From assembly GCA_013151955.1 (NCBI GenBank), contig JAADHH010000129.1, positions 9,672-59,648 of the forward strand: 49,977 nt of DNA, given 5' to 3'. The stretch comes from Chloroflexota bacterium (GTDB lineage: Bacteria > Chloroflexota > Anaerolineae > Ardenticatenales > JAADHH01). The first letter of the stretch is position 1. Every line of letters starts with the position of its first letter. The notes below the pieces were generated by a model, which searched no databases, was not told where the DNA came from, and was given only the letters and a program-made list of their open reading frames with translations. Made by a program: the position numbers and the translations under genes. Shown piece after piece: positions 42,238 to 49,977 of this stretch.

Positions 42238-42642
42238 CTATTTCCGCCGGGCCATTTCTTGTTCAACGAAAGTGATGATGTCTTGTGTGCTGGTTCCCGG
42301 CCCAAATACGTTGGCCACACCGGCTTGCTTGAGTGCCGGCGCATCATCCTCTGGAATGATACCACCGCCAAAAAGCATCACATCATCAAGGCCTTGCTCT
42401 TTCATCAAGGCGGCCACACGGGGAAAGATTGTCAAATGTGCGCCAGAAAGAAGGGAGAGGCCAATGGCATCTACGTCTTCCTGTAGAGCCGCTTCCACGA
42501 TCATCTCCGGTGTTTGGCGCAGGCCGGTATAGATGACCTCGTAGCCGGCGTCACGTAGCGCACGGGCCACGACTTTTGCGCCCCGGTCGTGCCCGTCCAG
42601 GCCCGGTTTGGCGATCAGAATACGAACTTTGCGTGCAGACAT
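42238..42642 (-). CDS. Acyl-CoA mutase B12-binding small subunit
   Basis: ATG 42642 has AGGAGG 8 nt upstream; a TTG two codons earlier is too close to it. 134 residues, the length of stand-alone IcmB/McmB subunits. DGHDRG holds Asp16 and the cobalt-ligating His18 (DxHxxG); SLLSGAH and GGGIIP are the other B12-domain motifs. It supplies the cobalamin to a separate large subunit. Only one such subunit is visible, while two large subunits are, so it may pair with both. Confidence 0.9.
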   Translation of the reverse strand: MSARKVRILIAKPGLDGHDRGAKVVARALRDAGYEVIYTGLRQTPEMIVEAALQEDVDAIGLSLLSGAHLTIFPRVAALMKEQGLDDVMLFGGGIIPEDDAPALKQAGVANVFGPGTSTQDIITFVEQEMARRK

Positions 42643-42699
42643 ATCCAACTCCTCCTATGATCTTTGACGCTCCAATTCGTTGAAACGAGTTAAGGTTTT

Positions 42700-42775
42700 G
42701 CACACAGCTTTTCACAGATGAACACGGATAAAGTTTTTCTGACCTGTGCAAATCCGTGTGAATCTGTGTCCCATC
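42700..42775. repeat. Degenerate TTCACAGAT / AATCCGTG words
   Basis: Words ACAGCTTTTCACAGATG, ACACGGAT, AAATCCGTG, GAATCTGTG fill the 160 bp gap between mutase and B12 subunit; comparable to 11137-11181. No gene here. Confidence 0.4.
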
Positions 42776-42802
42776 AAGTTGTCGGTTTGAAGCGCGAACC
42801 CG

Positions 42803-44482
42803 CTACACAATGACCGGTTCACGATATTCGCCCCACACCTCGCGGAGCACGTCCATGATTTCTTGCAGCGTAGCATACTCACGTACCGCCTCGATGAGGA
42901 AGGGCATTAGGTTCGCATCCCCCGCAGCAGCTTGCCGCAGATCGGACAATCGTGCGGAGACAGCGCGATGATCACGCGTGCGACGTATTTCCCTCAAACG
43001 GGCAACCTGCCGGTCGTAGCCCTGCTGATCCATTTTCAAGATGGGGATGCCAATCTTTTCCTCCCCGCTATATTCGTTCACCCCCACAACGATGCGTTTC
43101 TTCTGGTCGATTTCCCATTGATAGCGAGAAGCGGCATCGGCAATTTCCAATTGAAAGAATCCCTGTTCGATGGCCGGCAAGACACCACCCAGGTCAGCGA
43201 TCCTGTGGAAGTATTCGCGCGATTCCGCCTCCATGCGGTCGGTTTCCGCTTCCACGAAGAAGCTGCCGGCCAGCGGGTCCACGGTGTTGGTAACACCGGT
43301 TTCGAGCGCGATGATCTGCTGGGTGCGCAGGGCGATACGGGCGGCCGTCTCGGATGGCAGGGCCAACGCTTCGTCCATGCTGTTCGTGTGCAAAGATTGC
43401 GTACCCCCCAGCACGGCAGCCAGGGCCTGGATGGCCACGCGAGCGATGTTGTTTTCCGGCTGTTGCGCGGTCAGGCTGACGCCGGCCGTTTGGCTGTGAA
43501 AACGCATCCACCAGGATCGCGGGTTCTTCGCGCCAAAGGTCTCGCGCATCTCTCGTGCCCAAATACGGCGTGCCGCCCGGTACTTGCCGATCTCCTCGAA
43601 GAAGTCGTTGTGTGCGTTGAAAAAGAAGGAGAGGCGTGGTGCAAAGGCGTCCACATCCAGGCCACGGTCTATCGCCCAGCGCACATATTCGAAGCCGTCG
43701 GAGAGGGTGAAGGCCAGTTCTTGCGCTGCCGTGGACCCCGCCTCGCGGATGTGATAGCCGCTGATGGAGATTGTGTTCCAGCGCGGCATCTCCTGCGTGC
43801 CAAATTCGATGGTGTCTACCACCAGACGCATGGAAGGTTCCGGCGGAAAGATGAACTCTTTCTGGGCGATGTACTCCTTGAGAATGTCGTTCTGGATCGT
43901 GCCCCCCAGTTTGGCGCGTGGGATACCCCGCTTTTCGGCGGCGACAATGTACATGGCCCAGATAACAGCGGCCGGGCTGTTGATGGTCATGGAGGTAGTG
44001 ATGCGATCCAGCGGCAGGCCATCCAGCAGGACTTCCATGTCGCGCAGCGAGGAGATGGCCACGCCGCAGACGCCGAATTCCCCTTCCGCTTCCGGGGCAT
44101 CGCTGTCGTAGCCGTAGAGGGTGGGCAGGTCGAAAGCTGTGGAGAGACCGGTTTCGCCATGTTCCAGCAGGTATTTGAAGCGGGCGTTCGTCTCCTCGGC
44201 GGTACCGAAGCCGGCGAACATGCGCATCGTCCAGAGCCGGCTGCGATACATCGTGGGGTGGACGCCACGGGTAAAGGGGTACTCGCCGGGCAGCCCGAGA
44301 TCCTCCGGGTAATCGAGATCGGCCACATCCAGCGGCGTATACAAGCGACGAACCGGTGTACTGGATACAGTAATGAATTCGTCGGCCCGCTCCGGCGCAC
44401 GCTCCAGAGACTTCTGCAACGTACCGTCCACCCACTTTTCGTGGCGTTTGCGGAGTTCGGCTAGTTTTTCTTTGTCAAACAT
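42803..44482 (-). CDS. icmA: Acyl-CoA mutase large subunit, isobutyryl-CoA mutase-type active site
   Basis: 559 residues, TIM-barrel substrate subunit without a B12 domain. Numbering matches Propionibacterium MutB closely: Arg82, Thr85 and Arg87 are conserved in [13 protein letters not shown]. The residue equivalent to Tyr89 is Phe89 (RMFAGF), and the residue equivalent to Arg207 is Gln207 (KEYIAQ). Phe/Gln at these two places is the known signature of isobutyryl-CoA mutase; methylmalonyl-CoA mutase has Tyr/Arg. Tyr75 is replaced by His. It should interconvert isobutyryl-CoA and n-butyryl-CoA rather than methylmalonyl- and succinyl-CoA. The B12 subunit and MeaB follow downstream; the HEPN gene ends 6 bp before its ATG. 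Homology pipelines will probably name it methylmalonyl-CoA mutase. Confidence 0.85.
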   Translation of the reverse strand: MFDKEKLAELRKRHEKWVDGTLQKSLERAPERADEFITVSSTPVRRLYTPLDVADLDYPEDLGLPGEYPFTRGVHPTMYRSRLWTMRMFAGFGTAEETNARFKYLLEHGETGLSTAFDLPTLYGYDSDAPEAEGEFGVCGVAISSLRDMEVLLDGLPLDRITTSMTINSPAAVIWAMYIVAAEKRGIPRAKLGGTIQNDILKEYIAQKEFIFPPEPSMRLVVDTIEFGTQEMPRWNTISISGYHIREAGSTAAQELAFTLSDGFEYVRWAIDRGLDVDAFAPRLSFFFNAHNDFFEEIGKYRAARRIWAREMRETFGAKNPRSWWMRFHSQTAGVSLTAQQPENNIARVAIQALAAVLGGTQSLHTNSMDEALALPSETAARIALRTQQIIALETGVTNTVDPLAGSFFVEAETDRMEAESREYFHRIADLGGVLPAIEQGFFQLEIADAASRYQWEIDQKKRIVVGVNEYSGEEKIGIPILKMDQQGYDRQVARLREIRRTRDHRAVSARLSDLRQAAAGDANLMPFLIEAVREYATLQEIMDVLREVWGEYREPVIV

Positions 44483-44488
44483 GGTCAG

Positions 44489-44980
44489 TCACTCCTTTGC
44501 GTCTTCCTGTGCCAGCCGGTTCAGATACTCGACAAACTGTGTGATCTCCGCTCGGACTTGGGTGTGGAGCGATACCAAGTCGTTCACCAACTCCGCCAAG
44601 CGTGCGGGTTGCAGGTTATGCGTGTACACATTGCGTACGATGTGACGAAAGCTGCGGTATGTATCCAGCCGGTCACGTGTTTGCGCCGAGATGAGGGCGG
44701 GGCGCACTCCTGTCACCGGCGTGGCCGCGTGTCGCAACAGGGTCTGGTGCCAATGCGGGTCGGCAGGTCGCCAATGTTCCAACTCGCTGACAACGAGTTC
44801 AAAGATTCGTTCCAGGCCGGCATAATAGCCGTGCAAATTGAGCGCCACACCGTCCAGGTAGTAGTCATCCGAATTCGTCTGGGCGCGGCGCAAGCCCTCT
44901 TCGGCGCGTTGGAGCACTTGGTCCAGTTCGTCGAGCTCCGAGGTAAGGCGTGTGGCCAGCGAAAGATACTCGGTCATCAT
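44489..44980 (-). CDS. HepT-like HEPN-domain protein (putative toxin RNase)
   Basis: ATG 44980 overlaps the MNT stop by 4 bp (ATGA); a second ATG follows at once. 163 residues, all-helical. RNVYTH fits the RX4H catalytic motif of HEPN ribonucleases, within FRHIVRNVYTHNL. In HepT the residue two after His is a Tyr that the partner MntA AMPylates; here it is Leu, though a Tyr lies within the motif. It is longer than classical HepT (about 110-145). It is encoded between the epimerase/MNT genes and the mutase with gaps of only a few bases. Confidence 0.7.
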   Translation of the reverse strand: MMTEYLSLATRLTSELDELDQVLQRAEEGLRRAQTNSDDYYLDGVALNLHGYYAGLERIFELVVSELEHWRPADPHWHQTLLRHAATPVTGVRPALISAQTRDRLDTYRSFRHIVRNVYTHNLQPARLAELVNDLVSLHTQVRAEITQFVEYLNRLAQEDAKE

Positions 44981-45369
44981 AGCTCTATGCCCTCCTGTTC
45001 GATGACGCTCCGCAGGCGGGGCGAGCACGAATCGGGATCGACGAGATCGATCTGGATGGCCGGGTCCAAGTCGAGCAGCGCACTTTGGGCCCGGTAGTAG
45101 GTGAGACCGGGTAAATCCCAGGCGGCCAGGTCCACATCAGACCAGCGGCGGAAACGCTTCTTGTGCAGCAACGAACCAAAGAGCACGACCCGGCTGGCTC
45201 CGAACTCAGTTTTGAGCAAATCCGCCGCGCGATGTGCCAGGTCCCAGGCCTGCTGGTACCGGGCTTCCGTTTCCCGGCGTTGTCGCGCCGCTCGCCGCCG
45301 CGCGTGTGCCAAATACGGTTTGATGTCAATCGGTTCGGTCGCTTGTTTGCTCAAATCAGCCTGCGGCAT
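44977..45369 (-). CDS. MNT-type minimal nucleotidyltransferase (putative antitoxin)
   Basis: 130 residues. The nucleotidyltransferase motif is FGSLLHKKRFRRWSDVDL, that is Gly-Ser, 11 residues, then DxD (the usual spacing is about 10). An N-terminal helical extension of about 55 residues rich in Arg/Ala precedes the fold. In MntA-HepT systems this protein AMPylates the HEPN toxin. It starts 3 bp after the epimerase stop and overlaps the HEPN start, so the pair is built into the acyl-CoA operon. Confidence 0.78.
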   Translation of the reverse strand: MPQADLSKQATEPIDIKPYLAHARRRAARQRRETEARYQQAWDLAHRAADLLKTEFGASRVVLFGSLLHKKRFRRWSDVDLAAWDLPGLTYYRAQSALLDLDPAIQIDLVDPDSCSPRLRSVIEQEGIEL

Positions 45370-45372
45370 TCT

Positions 45373-45786
45373 TCATTCCGTCGCGATTCCTCGCTCGTAC
45401 AGTTCCACGAGCACGCCGTTCGCGCTGCGGGGGTGGACGAAAGCGACTCGTGTTCCACCGGCGCCGGTCGTCGGCTCGCGGTTGATCAGTTCAATCCCCT
45501 GCGCATCCAGGCGGTCCAGCGTTGCCTGCAAGTTGTCCACCTCGAAACAGACGTGGTGGATACCCGGCCCCCGCTTGTCCAGGTAGCGGGCGATACCACT
45601 CGTTTCCGTCGTCGGTTCGACCAGTTCGACCTCGCTCCCGCCCACCGGCAGGAAAGCGATCACCGATTCCTGGTCAGCGATATTTTCGGTATGGGAAATC
45701 TTCAGCCCCAACGCGTCCTGCCAAAAGGCCGTGGCATCGTCCATATTCTCGACCACAACGGCTACGTGGTCAATCCGTTTGATCAC
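45373..45786 (-). CDS. mce: Methylmalonyl-CoA epimerase
   Basis: 137 residues, GTG start preceded by AAAGGA. VOC-fold metal enzyme: IDHVAVVV (His), ESVIAFL, GIHHVCFEV (His) and GVLVELYE (Glu) carry the metal and base positions in the family order. It interconverts the 2S and 2R forms of methylmalonyl-CoA, the step between propionyl-CoA carboxylase and the mutase. Its natural partner is the methylmalonyl-type mutase at 47458-49122, although it is encoded next to the isobutyryl-type one. Confidence 0.9.
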   Translation of the reverse strand: MIKRIDHVAVVVENMDDATAFWQDALGLKISHTENIADQESVIAFLPVGGSEVELVEPTTETSGIARYLDKRGPGIHHVCFEVDNLQATLDRLDAQGIELINREPTTGAGGTRVAFVHPRSANGVLVELYERGIATE

Positions 45787-45879
45787 AAGAAAATGTCCTT
45801 TCGATTAGAAATTTGGGCGTGGTTCATTTTGCAGAGAAAAGTGCTTGACGAATTGTAACGGTTCGCGCAGGCAAAATCC

Positions 45880-45945
45880 GTGAGGCGTGATCCGTAAAAC
45901 GTGAAAAGGGCCTTCTTTCACGCATTACGTTTCACACAGATTCTT
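45880..45945. repeat. Loose heptamer tract upstream of the epimerase
   Basis: GTGAGGCG, TGATCCG, TAAAACG, TGAAAAGGGCC, TTTCACG, CATTACG, TTTCACA: heptamer vocabulary again, with a partly inverted arrangement that could fold into a hairpin (GTGAAA...TTTCAC). Confidence 0.5.
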
Positions 45946-45959
45946 CCTGGCGCCAAGAC

Positions 45960-46337
45960 TCAATTTGTCAACCTGCTTTCATGCCATGCTGAACCATGCC
46001 GAATAATACGCCGAATCTGTTGTGCTGTAATGTCCGACTGATCCAATTTGGAATAGATTGTCACCAAGGCAACATTTTCCGGCGTCCTGAGGTGATAGAT
46101 CAGACGATATCCAGAGCGTTTTCCTTTTTGAATATCGCTGTTCCGCACTCGCACCTTGAATATCGTATAGCGTGTTCTGGGTATTTAGTCACCAATAATT
46201 TTACCAGAACGTAATTTGTCAATTACTGGTTCAACATCGGAACGAATGTGGCGGTACTTTTTGGCCAGTGTGCGCAGGTTACGTTTGAATTCCGGAGTGT
46301 ACTCAATGTGTACCTGCTCAGCCAGCTCATTCGGCAT
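45960..46337 (-). pseudogene. RelE/ParE-type toxin gene interrupted by an in-frame stop
   Basis: One frame runs from ATG 46337 through MPNELAEQVHIEYTPEFKRNL, LRTLAKKYRHIRSDVEPVID, KLRSGKIIGD, then TAA (46187-46185, codon 51), then IPRTRYTIFKVRVRNSDIQKG and KRSGYRLIYHLRTPENVALVT to the stop at 45960. Joined, it is a complete RelE-like toxin of about 125 residues; homologues have Gln (CAA/CAG) after the GD, so a single C-to-T change explains the stop. The start overlaps the upstream antitoxin by 11 bp, the usual arrangement. A naive call would report only the 64-residue C-terminal part. Confidence 0.8.
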
Positions 46338-46545
46338 CAATACCCTCCCACAGCTCAGAGACAGGGCGTGTCTCTCCCTTCATTGCCTCCTTCCAGCCTT
46401 GTTGGAAGCTGGCTTCAGCAGGCTTCAATACCACGCTCTCGCGGTACAGCCGGACAATCTGAAGTAAGTTCGGGAGATACTCTTGTGGTGTCCCCCTGAT
46501 TTCCCGAATCAAATCTTTTTCATACACAGAAATACCAGCAGGCAT
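46327..46545 (-). CDS. Small antitoxin-like protein
   Basis: 72 residues: MPAGISVYEKDLIREIRGTP, then LPNLLQIVRLYRESVV and a C-terminal tail KGETRPVSELWEGIDAE. The size, the acidic flexible C-terminus and the 11 bp overlap with the RelE-like gene mark it as the cognate antitoxin; no DNA-binding motif is obvious. With the toxin broken, it would have no immediate partner to neutralise. A short Shine-Dalgarno (AGGGAGA) precedes the ATG. Confidence 0.6.
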   Translation of the reverse strand: MPAGISVYEKDLIREIRGTPQEYLPNLLQIVRLYRESVVLKPAEASFQQGWKEAMKGETRPVSELWEGIDAE

Positions 46546-46566
46546 AGCTTGTCTCCCTCTGATGTT

Positions 46567-46755
46567 ATAAAATTAGCGTGGCAGGAACACTACAACGAAT
46601 TTGAAATGGATCGAATCGTTGCCTGAGATTCGTTCCTTTCTCCATTCGCTGTGGCATACTGTGCCCCTTTTCTCATCAAGAACGGTAAGCGCATCACAAA
46701 AATCTTCCCTTAGCTCTCCGTAATGTTCATGTTCAGACCAAGCCGCGCTAAGCAT
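46567..46755 (-). CDS. Possible small ORF, unknown
   Basis: A 62-codon frame from about ATG 46755, starting within the end of the nucleosidase gene and reading SEHEHYGELREDFCDALTVLD, then EWRKERISGNDSIHFKFVVVF. Composition is protein-like but no family is recognised. The 200 bp gap holds nothing else. Confidence 0.2.
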
Positions 46756-47455
46756 ACGCAACGGGAAGACTGTCGGCTATCCACGCCGGCAGGTAATGGA
46801 CCAACCGTTCTAAGATCACCGCAGCATTTTCGGCGAAAACTTGGATATTCCCTTCGTACGCTTCTCCCCCATCGCTGCCCACCAGGTCCGAGACTCCGCG
46901 CAAGATGAGACATCTCACGCCATTGCGGGCAGCGACCCAGGCGATGGCTCCCGATTCCCAGTCGCCGGCCACCGCGCCAAACTGAGTTTTCAAGCGCGGG
47001 ATGTCTTCCACGAGAAGATCGCGATCGCCGGAGACGAGCAGGGTGCGATAGACCTCTTGGGGATAGGCATCGTCCAGCCAGGAGAGATCCAAGTCGGTCG
47101 TATAGTGGGCGATGTGTTCATCGTAATCGCCCATCTGCTCTACAATGTCGTAGACAATAGTGCGCTCGACCAAAATGATCGTACCTTTCTCGACCTCCCC
47201 TGCAAATCCGCCACAGGTGCCGATGTTCACGATGAGTGCGGGAGACCACCGGTCAATGGCATATTGCGCCGAAGCCGCTGCCGCAATCTTGCCCCACCCG
47301 CCGTGAAAGAACAGGACCGGTTCTTCGTGCCCGCCTGTGTCTAGGTCTATCGTGAACCACTGGCCGTAGGGAGAACGTTGCCGGGCAACGTTCGGAAAGA
47401 TTCTGCGGATCGCCTGCCATTCAATGTTCGCCGAAACGATCACAACCGTTCCCAT
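46748..47455 (-). CDS. MTA/SAH nucleosidase-like phosphorylase-superfamily protein
   Basis: 235 residues, PNP_UDP_1 fold: VNIGTCGGFAGEVEKGTIILV, then GDWESGAIAWVAARNGVRCLILRGVSD, which contains the MESxA-like purine/ribose site (DWESGA) and the catalytic Asp (SD). Cysteine and loop content differ from canonical MtnN, and the usual ME is WE, so the substrate may be a different nucleoside. It starts 2 bp after the stop of the mutase gene, so it is probably co-transcribed with it; 5'-deoxyadenosine, a by-product of B12 radical chemistry, is a tempting substrate. Confidence 0.75.
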   Translation of the reverse strand: MGTVVIVSANIEWQAIRRIFPNVARQRSPYGQWFTIDLDTGGHEEPVLFFHGGWGKIAAAASAQYAIDRWSPALIVNIGTCGGFAGEVEKGTIILVERTIVYDIVEQMGDYDEHIAHYTTDLDLSWLDDAYPQEVYRTLLVSGDRDLLVEDIPRLKTQFGAVAGDWESGAIAWVAARNGVRCLILRGVSDLVGSDGGEAYEGNIQVFAENAAVILERLVHYLPAWIADSLPVAYA

Positions 47456-47457
47456 GG

Positions 47458-49122
47458 CTACAAGACCGCCGAGGGGCGATATTCACCCCACACCTCCCGT
47501 AGTCGGCCGCAGATTTCGCCCAGGGTGACGTATGCTTCCACACAATCGAGGATACGCGGCAACATGTTCTCGCTACCCCGGGCGGCCTCTTCCAGCCGGT
47601 CGAGGGTCGCGTCTGCGCGCTCGCCGTCTCGACGCTCCCGCAGCGCACGCAGCCGGGCGATTTGCTGGTCCTGCACAGCGGGGTCCACACGCAATAGGGC
47701 CAGCTTCTGCTCCTCCGGCACGGCAAAGCGATTGACGCCGACCACGACCTCCTCCTCCCGCTCGATAGCCTTCTGTACCTGGTAGGCTGCGTCCTGGATT
47801 TCGCGCTGCGTGTACCCGGCTTCGATGGCGGCCAGCGCGCCCCCTATCCCTTCGATCTTGTCCATGTAGGCCTGCGCGCGTTGCTCGATCTCGTCAGTGA
47901 GCTGCTCGACGAAGTAGCTGCCGGCCAACGGGTCCACCGTGTCTGCCACACCACTCTCGTGCGCGAGGATCTGTTGGGTGCGCAAGGCGATCTGCACCGC
48001 CTGCTCGCTCGGAAGGGCCAGAGCTTCGTCGCGGGAGTTGGTGTGCAGCGACTGCGTACCCCCCAACACGGCGGCCAACGCCTGGACCGTCACGCGGATC
48101 ACGTTGTTCTCCGGCTGCTGCGCGGTCAGCGTGGAACCGGCGGTCTGCGTGTGGAAGCGCAACATCCAAGAACGCGGCTTCTTCGCCCCGAACCGTTCGC
48201 GCATAATCCGTGCCCACAGCCGGCGGGCCGCGCGATATTTGGCCACCTCCTCGAACAGGTTGTTGTGCGCGTTGAAGAAGAAGGCGAGCTGGCCGGCGAA
48301 CCGGTCCACGTCTAGGCCGGCGGCCAACGCCGATTCCACGTAGGCGATGGCGTTGGCCAGCGTGAAGGCCACCTCCTGCACGGCGGTGCTACCCGCCTCA
48401 CGGATGTGGTAACCGCTGATGGAGATCGTGTTCCATTTCGGCAAGCTCTCCATACAATACGCAAACGTATCGGTGACCAGACGCATGGAGGGCGCCGGCG
48501 GGAATATGTAGGTGCCGCGGGCCAGGTACTCCTTCAAGATGTCGTTCTGGATCGTGCCACGCAAGTTGCGCGCGTCCACCCCCTGCTTCCTGGCCACGGC
48601 AATGTACATCGCCAGCAGGATCGAGGCCGGTGCATTGATCGTCATCGAGGTTGAAACTTTGTCCAGCGGAATGCCGTTGAACAGCGTCTCCATGTCTTCC
48701 AGCGAGGCGACGGCCACACCGACCTTGCCCACCTCCCCCTCGGCCAGGGGATGGTCAGAGTCATAGCCGATCTGCGTAGGCAAGTCGAAGGCCACGGAAA
48801 GGCCGGTCTGTCCCTGGCTCAATAGGAACTTGTAGCGACGGTTCGATTCTTCTGCTGTGGCAAAACCGGCGTACTGGCGCATGGTCCAGAAGCGGCCCCG
48901 GTACATTGTCGGGTAAATGCCCCGCGTGTAGGGATATTGGCCGGGGAAGCCGTCTTGCGTTGCGTACTCCCAGCCAGCGAGGTCATCCGGTGCATAGAGC
49001 CGTTCGATGGGGATCTCGGAGGAAGTCTTGAACTGTTCCCTACGTTCCCCACCCTTCGCGAGGAAGGGTTCCAGGGTTTCCGTTCGCCATTGCTCTCTCA
49101 ATGTTTTGATGTTATCGGACAT
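47458..49122 (-). CDS. mcmA: Methylmalonyl-CoA mutase large subunit
   Basis: 554 residues, substrate-binding barrel without the B12 domain. In [18 protein letters not shown] the Tyr (residue 84) aligns with Tyr89 of MutB, and Arg202 in [11 protein letters not shown] aligns with Arg207. Tyr plus Arg is the methylmalonyl-CoA signature. It converts (R)-methylmalonyl-CoA to succinyl-CoA with adenosylcobalamin, and needs a separate small subunit such as the one at 42238-42642. A GAGGGG precedes the ATG. The downstream neighbour, 2 bp away, is the nucleosidase-like protein. Confidence 0.92.
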   Translation of the reverse strand: MSDNIKTLREQWRTETLEPFLAKGGERREQFKTSSEIPIERLYAPDDLAGWEYATQDGFPGQYPYTRGIYPTMYRGRFWTMRQYAGFATAEESNRRYKFLLSQGQTGLSVAFDLPTQIGYDSDHPLAEGEVGKVGVAVASLEDMETLFNGIPLDKVSTSMTINAPASILLAMYIAVARKQGVDARNLRGTIQNDILKEYLARGTYIFPPAPSMRLVTDTFAYCMESLPKWNTISISGYHIREAGSTAVQEVAFTLANAIAYVESALAAGLDVDRFAGQLAFFFNAHNNLFEEVAKYRAARRLWARIMRERFGAKKPRSWMLRFHTQTAGSTLTAQQPENNVIRVTVQALAAVLGGTQSLHTNSRDEALALPSEQAVQIALRTQQILAHESGVADTVDPLAGSYFVEQLTDEIEQRAQAYMDKIEGIGGALAAIEAGYTQREIQDAAYQVQKAIEREEEVVVGVNRFAVPEEQKLALLRVDPAVQDQQIARLRALRERRDGERADATLDRLEEAARGSENMLPRILDCVEAYVTLGEICGRLREVWGEYRPSAVL

Positions 49123-49198
49123 GGCCCCTCACTTTTTCATTGTCTATCTGGCCCAAGAAGGCGTGCTGCGACACTGTTCAAAAAATAACCGGCACGCA

Positions 49199-49492
49199 TT
49201 ACGCGGCCTTCTTTGTTGCAAGGTCACCCTCCGGCTGTCCAACCGAAATGACATATTGTCTCAGCACAGATCGTCGATCCCTTGCTTGCTTGGTCGCAGC
49301 AAGCAGGTCACGCACCGTAGTGATTAGTTCATCCACGGTTTCCGGAGGAAAGGAAGCTTCATTGCTCTCAGGGCAGACCCAGGCGTAAACGTCGGGTACA
49401 CGAATCGAGATGTCGTCATCGTTGTACTCGAAAGTCGTAGGCTTCCATTCTTTCGGGACTCGATGTTTACTGCAAATCGGAGTAGCTGTCAT
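49199..49492 (-). CDS. YgiT/MqsA-like small protein (putative antitoxin)
   Basis: 97 residues. PICSKHRVPKEWKPTTFEYNDDDISIRVPDVYAWVCPES follows the layout of YgiT-type zinc-finger antitoxins (KCPxCG...TTFxYxD...IRVP...VCPxCG). Of the four expected zinc cysteines only two are seen (one in each half), so zinc binding is doubtful. The rest, VDELITTVRDLLAATKQARDRR, is helical. It lies 3 bp behind the broken DUF4258 gene, a pairing common in Chloroflexota and Cyanobacteria. Confidence 0.55.
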   Translation of the reverse strand: MTATPICSKHRVPKEWKPTTFEYNDDDISIRVPDVYAWVCPESNEASFPPETVDELITTVRDLLAATKQARDRRSVLRQYVISVGQPEGDLATKKAA

Positions 49493-49495
49493 CGC

Positions 49496-49844
49496 TTACT
49501 TCTTCTTTCGCTTGCGTCGCCTAAATGGCGGACTTTCCCATTGGATTTCATCTGGAATGTATGCCGTCACAAGGTCAATATATTCTGCGTCAACGTATTC
49601 ACAAACAACATGTAGGTAGATTGTCGTGCCTTCTATGGATGGCGGTTGTGCCACAGATGAGAACACGCCAATCATCAGGGTACTCTTCAATGATCCTGCC
49701 GCGGAGCACAGCTTCAACGATATGGTGACGGTCAAACCCCTCTTTCAGGGCATGCTGTACTGCATGACCTCGAACAAAGTACTTTCCGGCTCGCACGCAT
49801 TCGCGAATGGTTTCGATATCCAATATATTTCGGTCTGTTCGCAA
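49496..49844 (-). pseudogene. DUF4258-family toxin-like gene with frameshift
   Basis: From ATG 49844 the frame reads MRTDRNILDIETIRECVRAG, RGHAVQHALKEGFDRHH, GRIIEEYPDDWRVLICG, then TTAIHRRHDNLPTCCL and a stop. The expected continuation is in another frame: TTIYLHVVCEYVDAEYI and VTAYIPDEIQWESPPF to the stop at 49496. A one-base shift near 49650-49670 joins them into a normal DUF4258 protein (about 115 residues). Either the gene is broken or the sequence has an error. Confidence 0.65.
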
Positions 49845-49898
49845 GATTCAATCCGACGGGCCTCTGCCTACTGACCTCTGACCTCTGACGACCGCTCC

Positions 49899-49977
49899 CT
49901 AAAACCCGCGTACCTTGCTCAGGTCGGCCAGGTCGTCGGCCAGGCCGGCGATGTGCTGCAAGAGGGCCAGCCGGTTT
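49899..49977 (-). CDS. glyS: Glycyl-tRNA synthetase beta subunit, C-terminal end only
   Basis: The last 25 codons before a TAG at 49899-49901 read NRLALLQHIAGLADDLADLS then KVRGF. The end of GlyS in other bacteria has RANRLALL...DLFxxVADxS, so this is probably the anticodon-binding tail of GlyS or a fused GlyQS. The gene continues beyond the window. The match is short, so the call is moderate. Confidence 0.55.
   Translation of the reverse strand, partial: NRLALLQHIAGLADDLADLSKVRGF

Noticed and set aside
42932-44464. 510-codon open frame on the plus strand
   Set aside because: Exact shadow of the isobutyryl-type mutase gene; composition is His/Gly/Gln-rich and matches no family.

Overview
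The window looks like a chromosomal segment of a Chloroflexota (Anaerolineae-like) bacterium. This is an inference from gene content: Thr-Pro-rich linkers behind lipobox or signal sequences, a LysM-LivJ fusion, a class E/F-type sortase beside an FtsB-like protein, RNase J, and acyl-CoA mutase/epimerase genes mixed with small toxin-antitoxin pairs. No rRNA or marker phylogeny was available, so the phylum call is tentative.

Layout. 1-7043: a truncated GT39-like membrane glycosyltransferase, a PLP aminotransferase, an SUMF1-like lipoprotein and a LysM-LivJ solute-binding protein. 7198-11084: livH-livM-livG-livF, tightly overlapped, completing a branched-chain amino acid/amide ABC transporter. 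11297-20921: a RiPP cluster of lasso-peptide type. Its order is HPr-kinase-like kinase (K), sulfotransferase, B1 (RRE), B2 (leader peptidase), C (Asn-synthetase-like cyclase), a 50-residue precursor A, a 980-residue FAAL-ACP-acyltransferase fusion, and a nucleotidyltransferase. 21010-26736: a 5.5 kb interval bounded by a ~146 bp direct duplication of the tRNA-Ile2(CAT) promoter and 5' end. It holds a decayed IS1634-like transposase and a 1383-residue secreted HExxH protein. 26876-29776: FtsB-like protein, MsmX/UgpC-type ATPase, sortase and a small tail-anchored basic protein. 30229-38635: an unknown protein, then on the minus strand RNase J, family-4 UDG, an Rpn-type nuclease, RecF, a Na/Pi-cotransporter-PhoU protein and an AcuC-like deacetylase. 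39095-49977: a two-TM protein, PRPP synthetase, MeaB, a B12 subunit, an isobutyryl-CoA-mutase-type large subunit, a HEPN/MNT pair, methylmalonyl-CoA epimerase, a broken RelE toxin with its antitoxin, an MTA/SAH-nucleosidase-like protein, a methylmalonyl-CoA-mutase-type large subunit, a broken DUF4258/YgiT-like pair and the end of glyS.

The most interesting system is the lasso cluster. Its scaffold (A, B1, B2, C) is classical. It carries genes for four possible decorations: phosphorylation of the Ser-rich C-terminus, modification of that phosphate by the nucleotidyltransferase, sulfonation (one Tyr in the core), and fatty acylation by a single FAAL-ACP-LPLAT polypeptide. A phosphorylated/sulfonated, possibly lipidated lasso peptide is the leading hypothesis.

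A second theme is repeats. A ~150 bp module made of degenerate heptamers (most ending in ACG or GCG) bounded by ATTTTCA/TGAAAAT words occurs at four loci, with looser heptamer tracts at several others. A third theme is mutase specificity: the large subunit beside the B12 subunit has Phe89/Gln207 (isobutyryl-CoA mutase signature), while the one at 47458-49122 has Tyr/Arg (methylmalonyl-CoA mutase signature).
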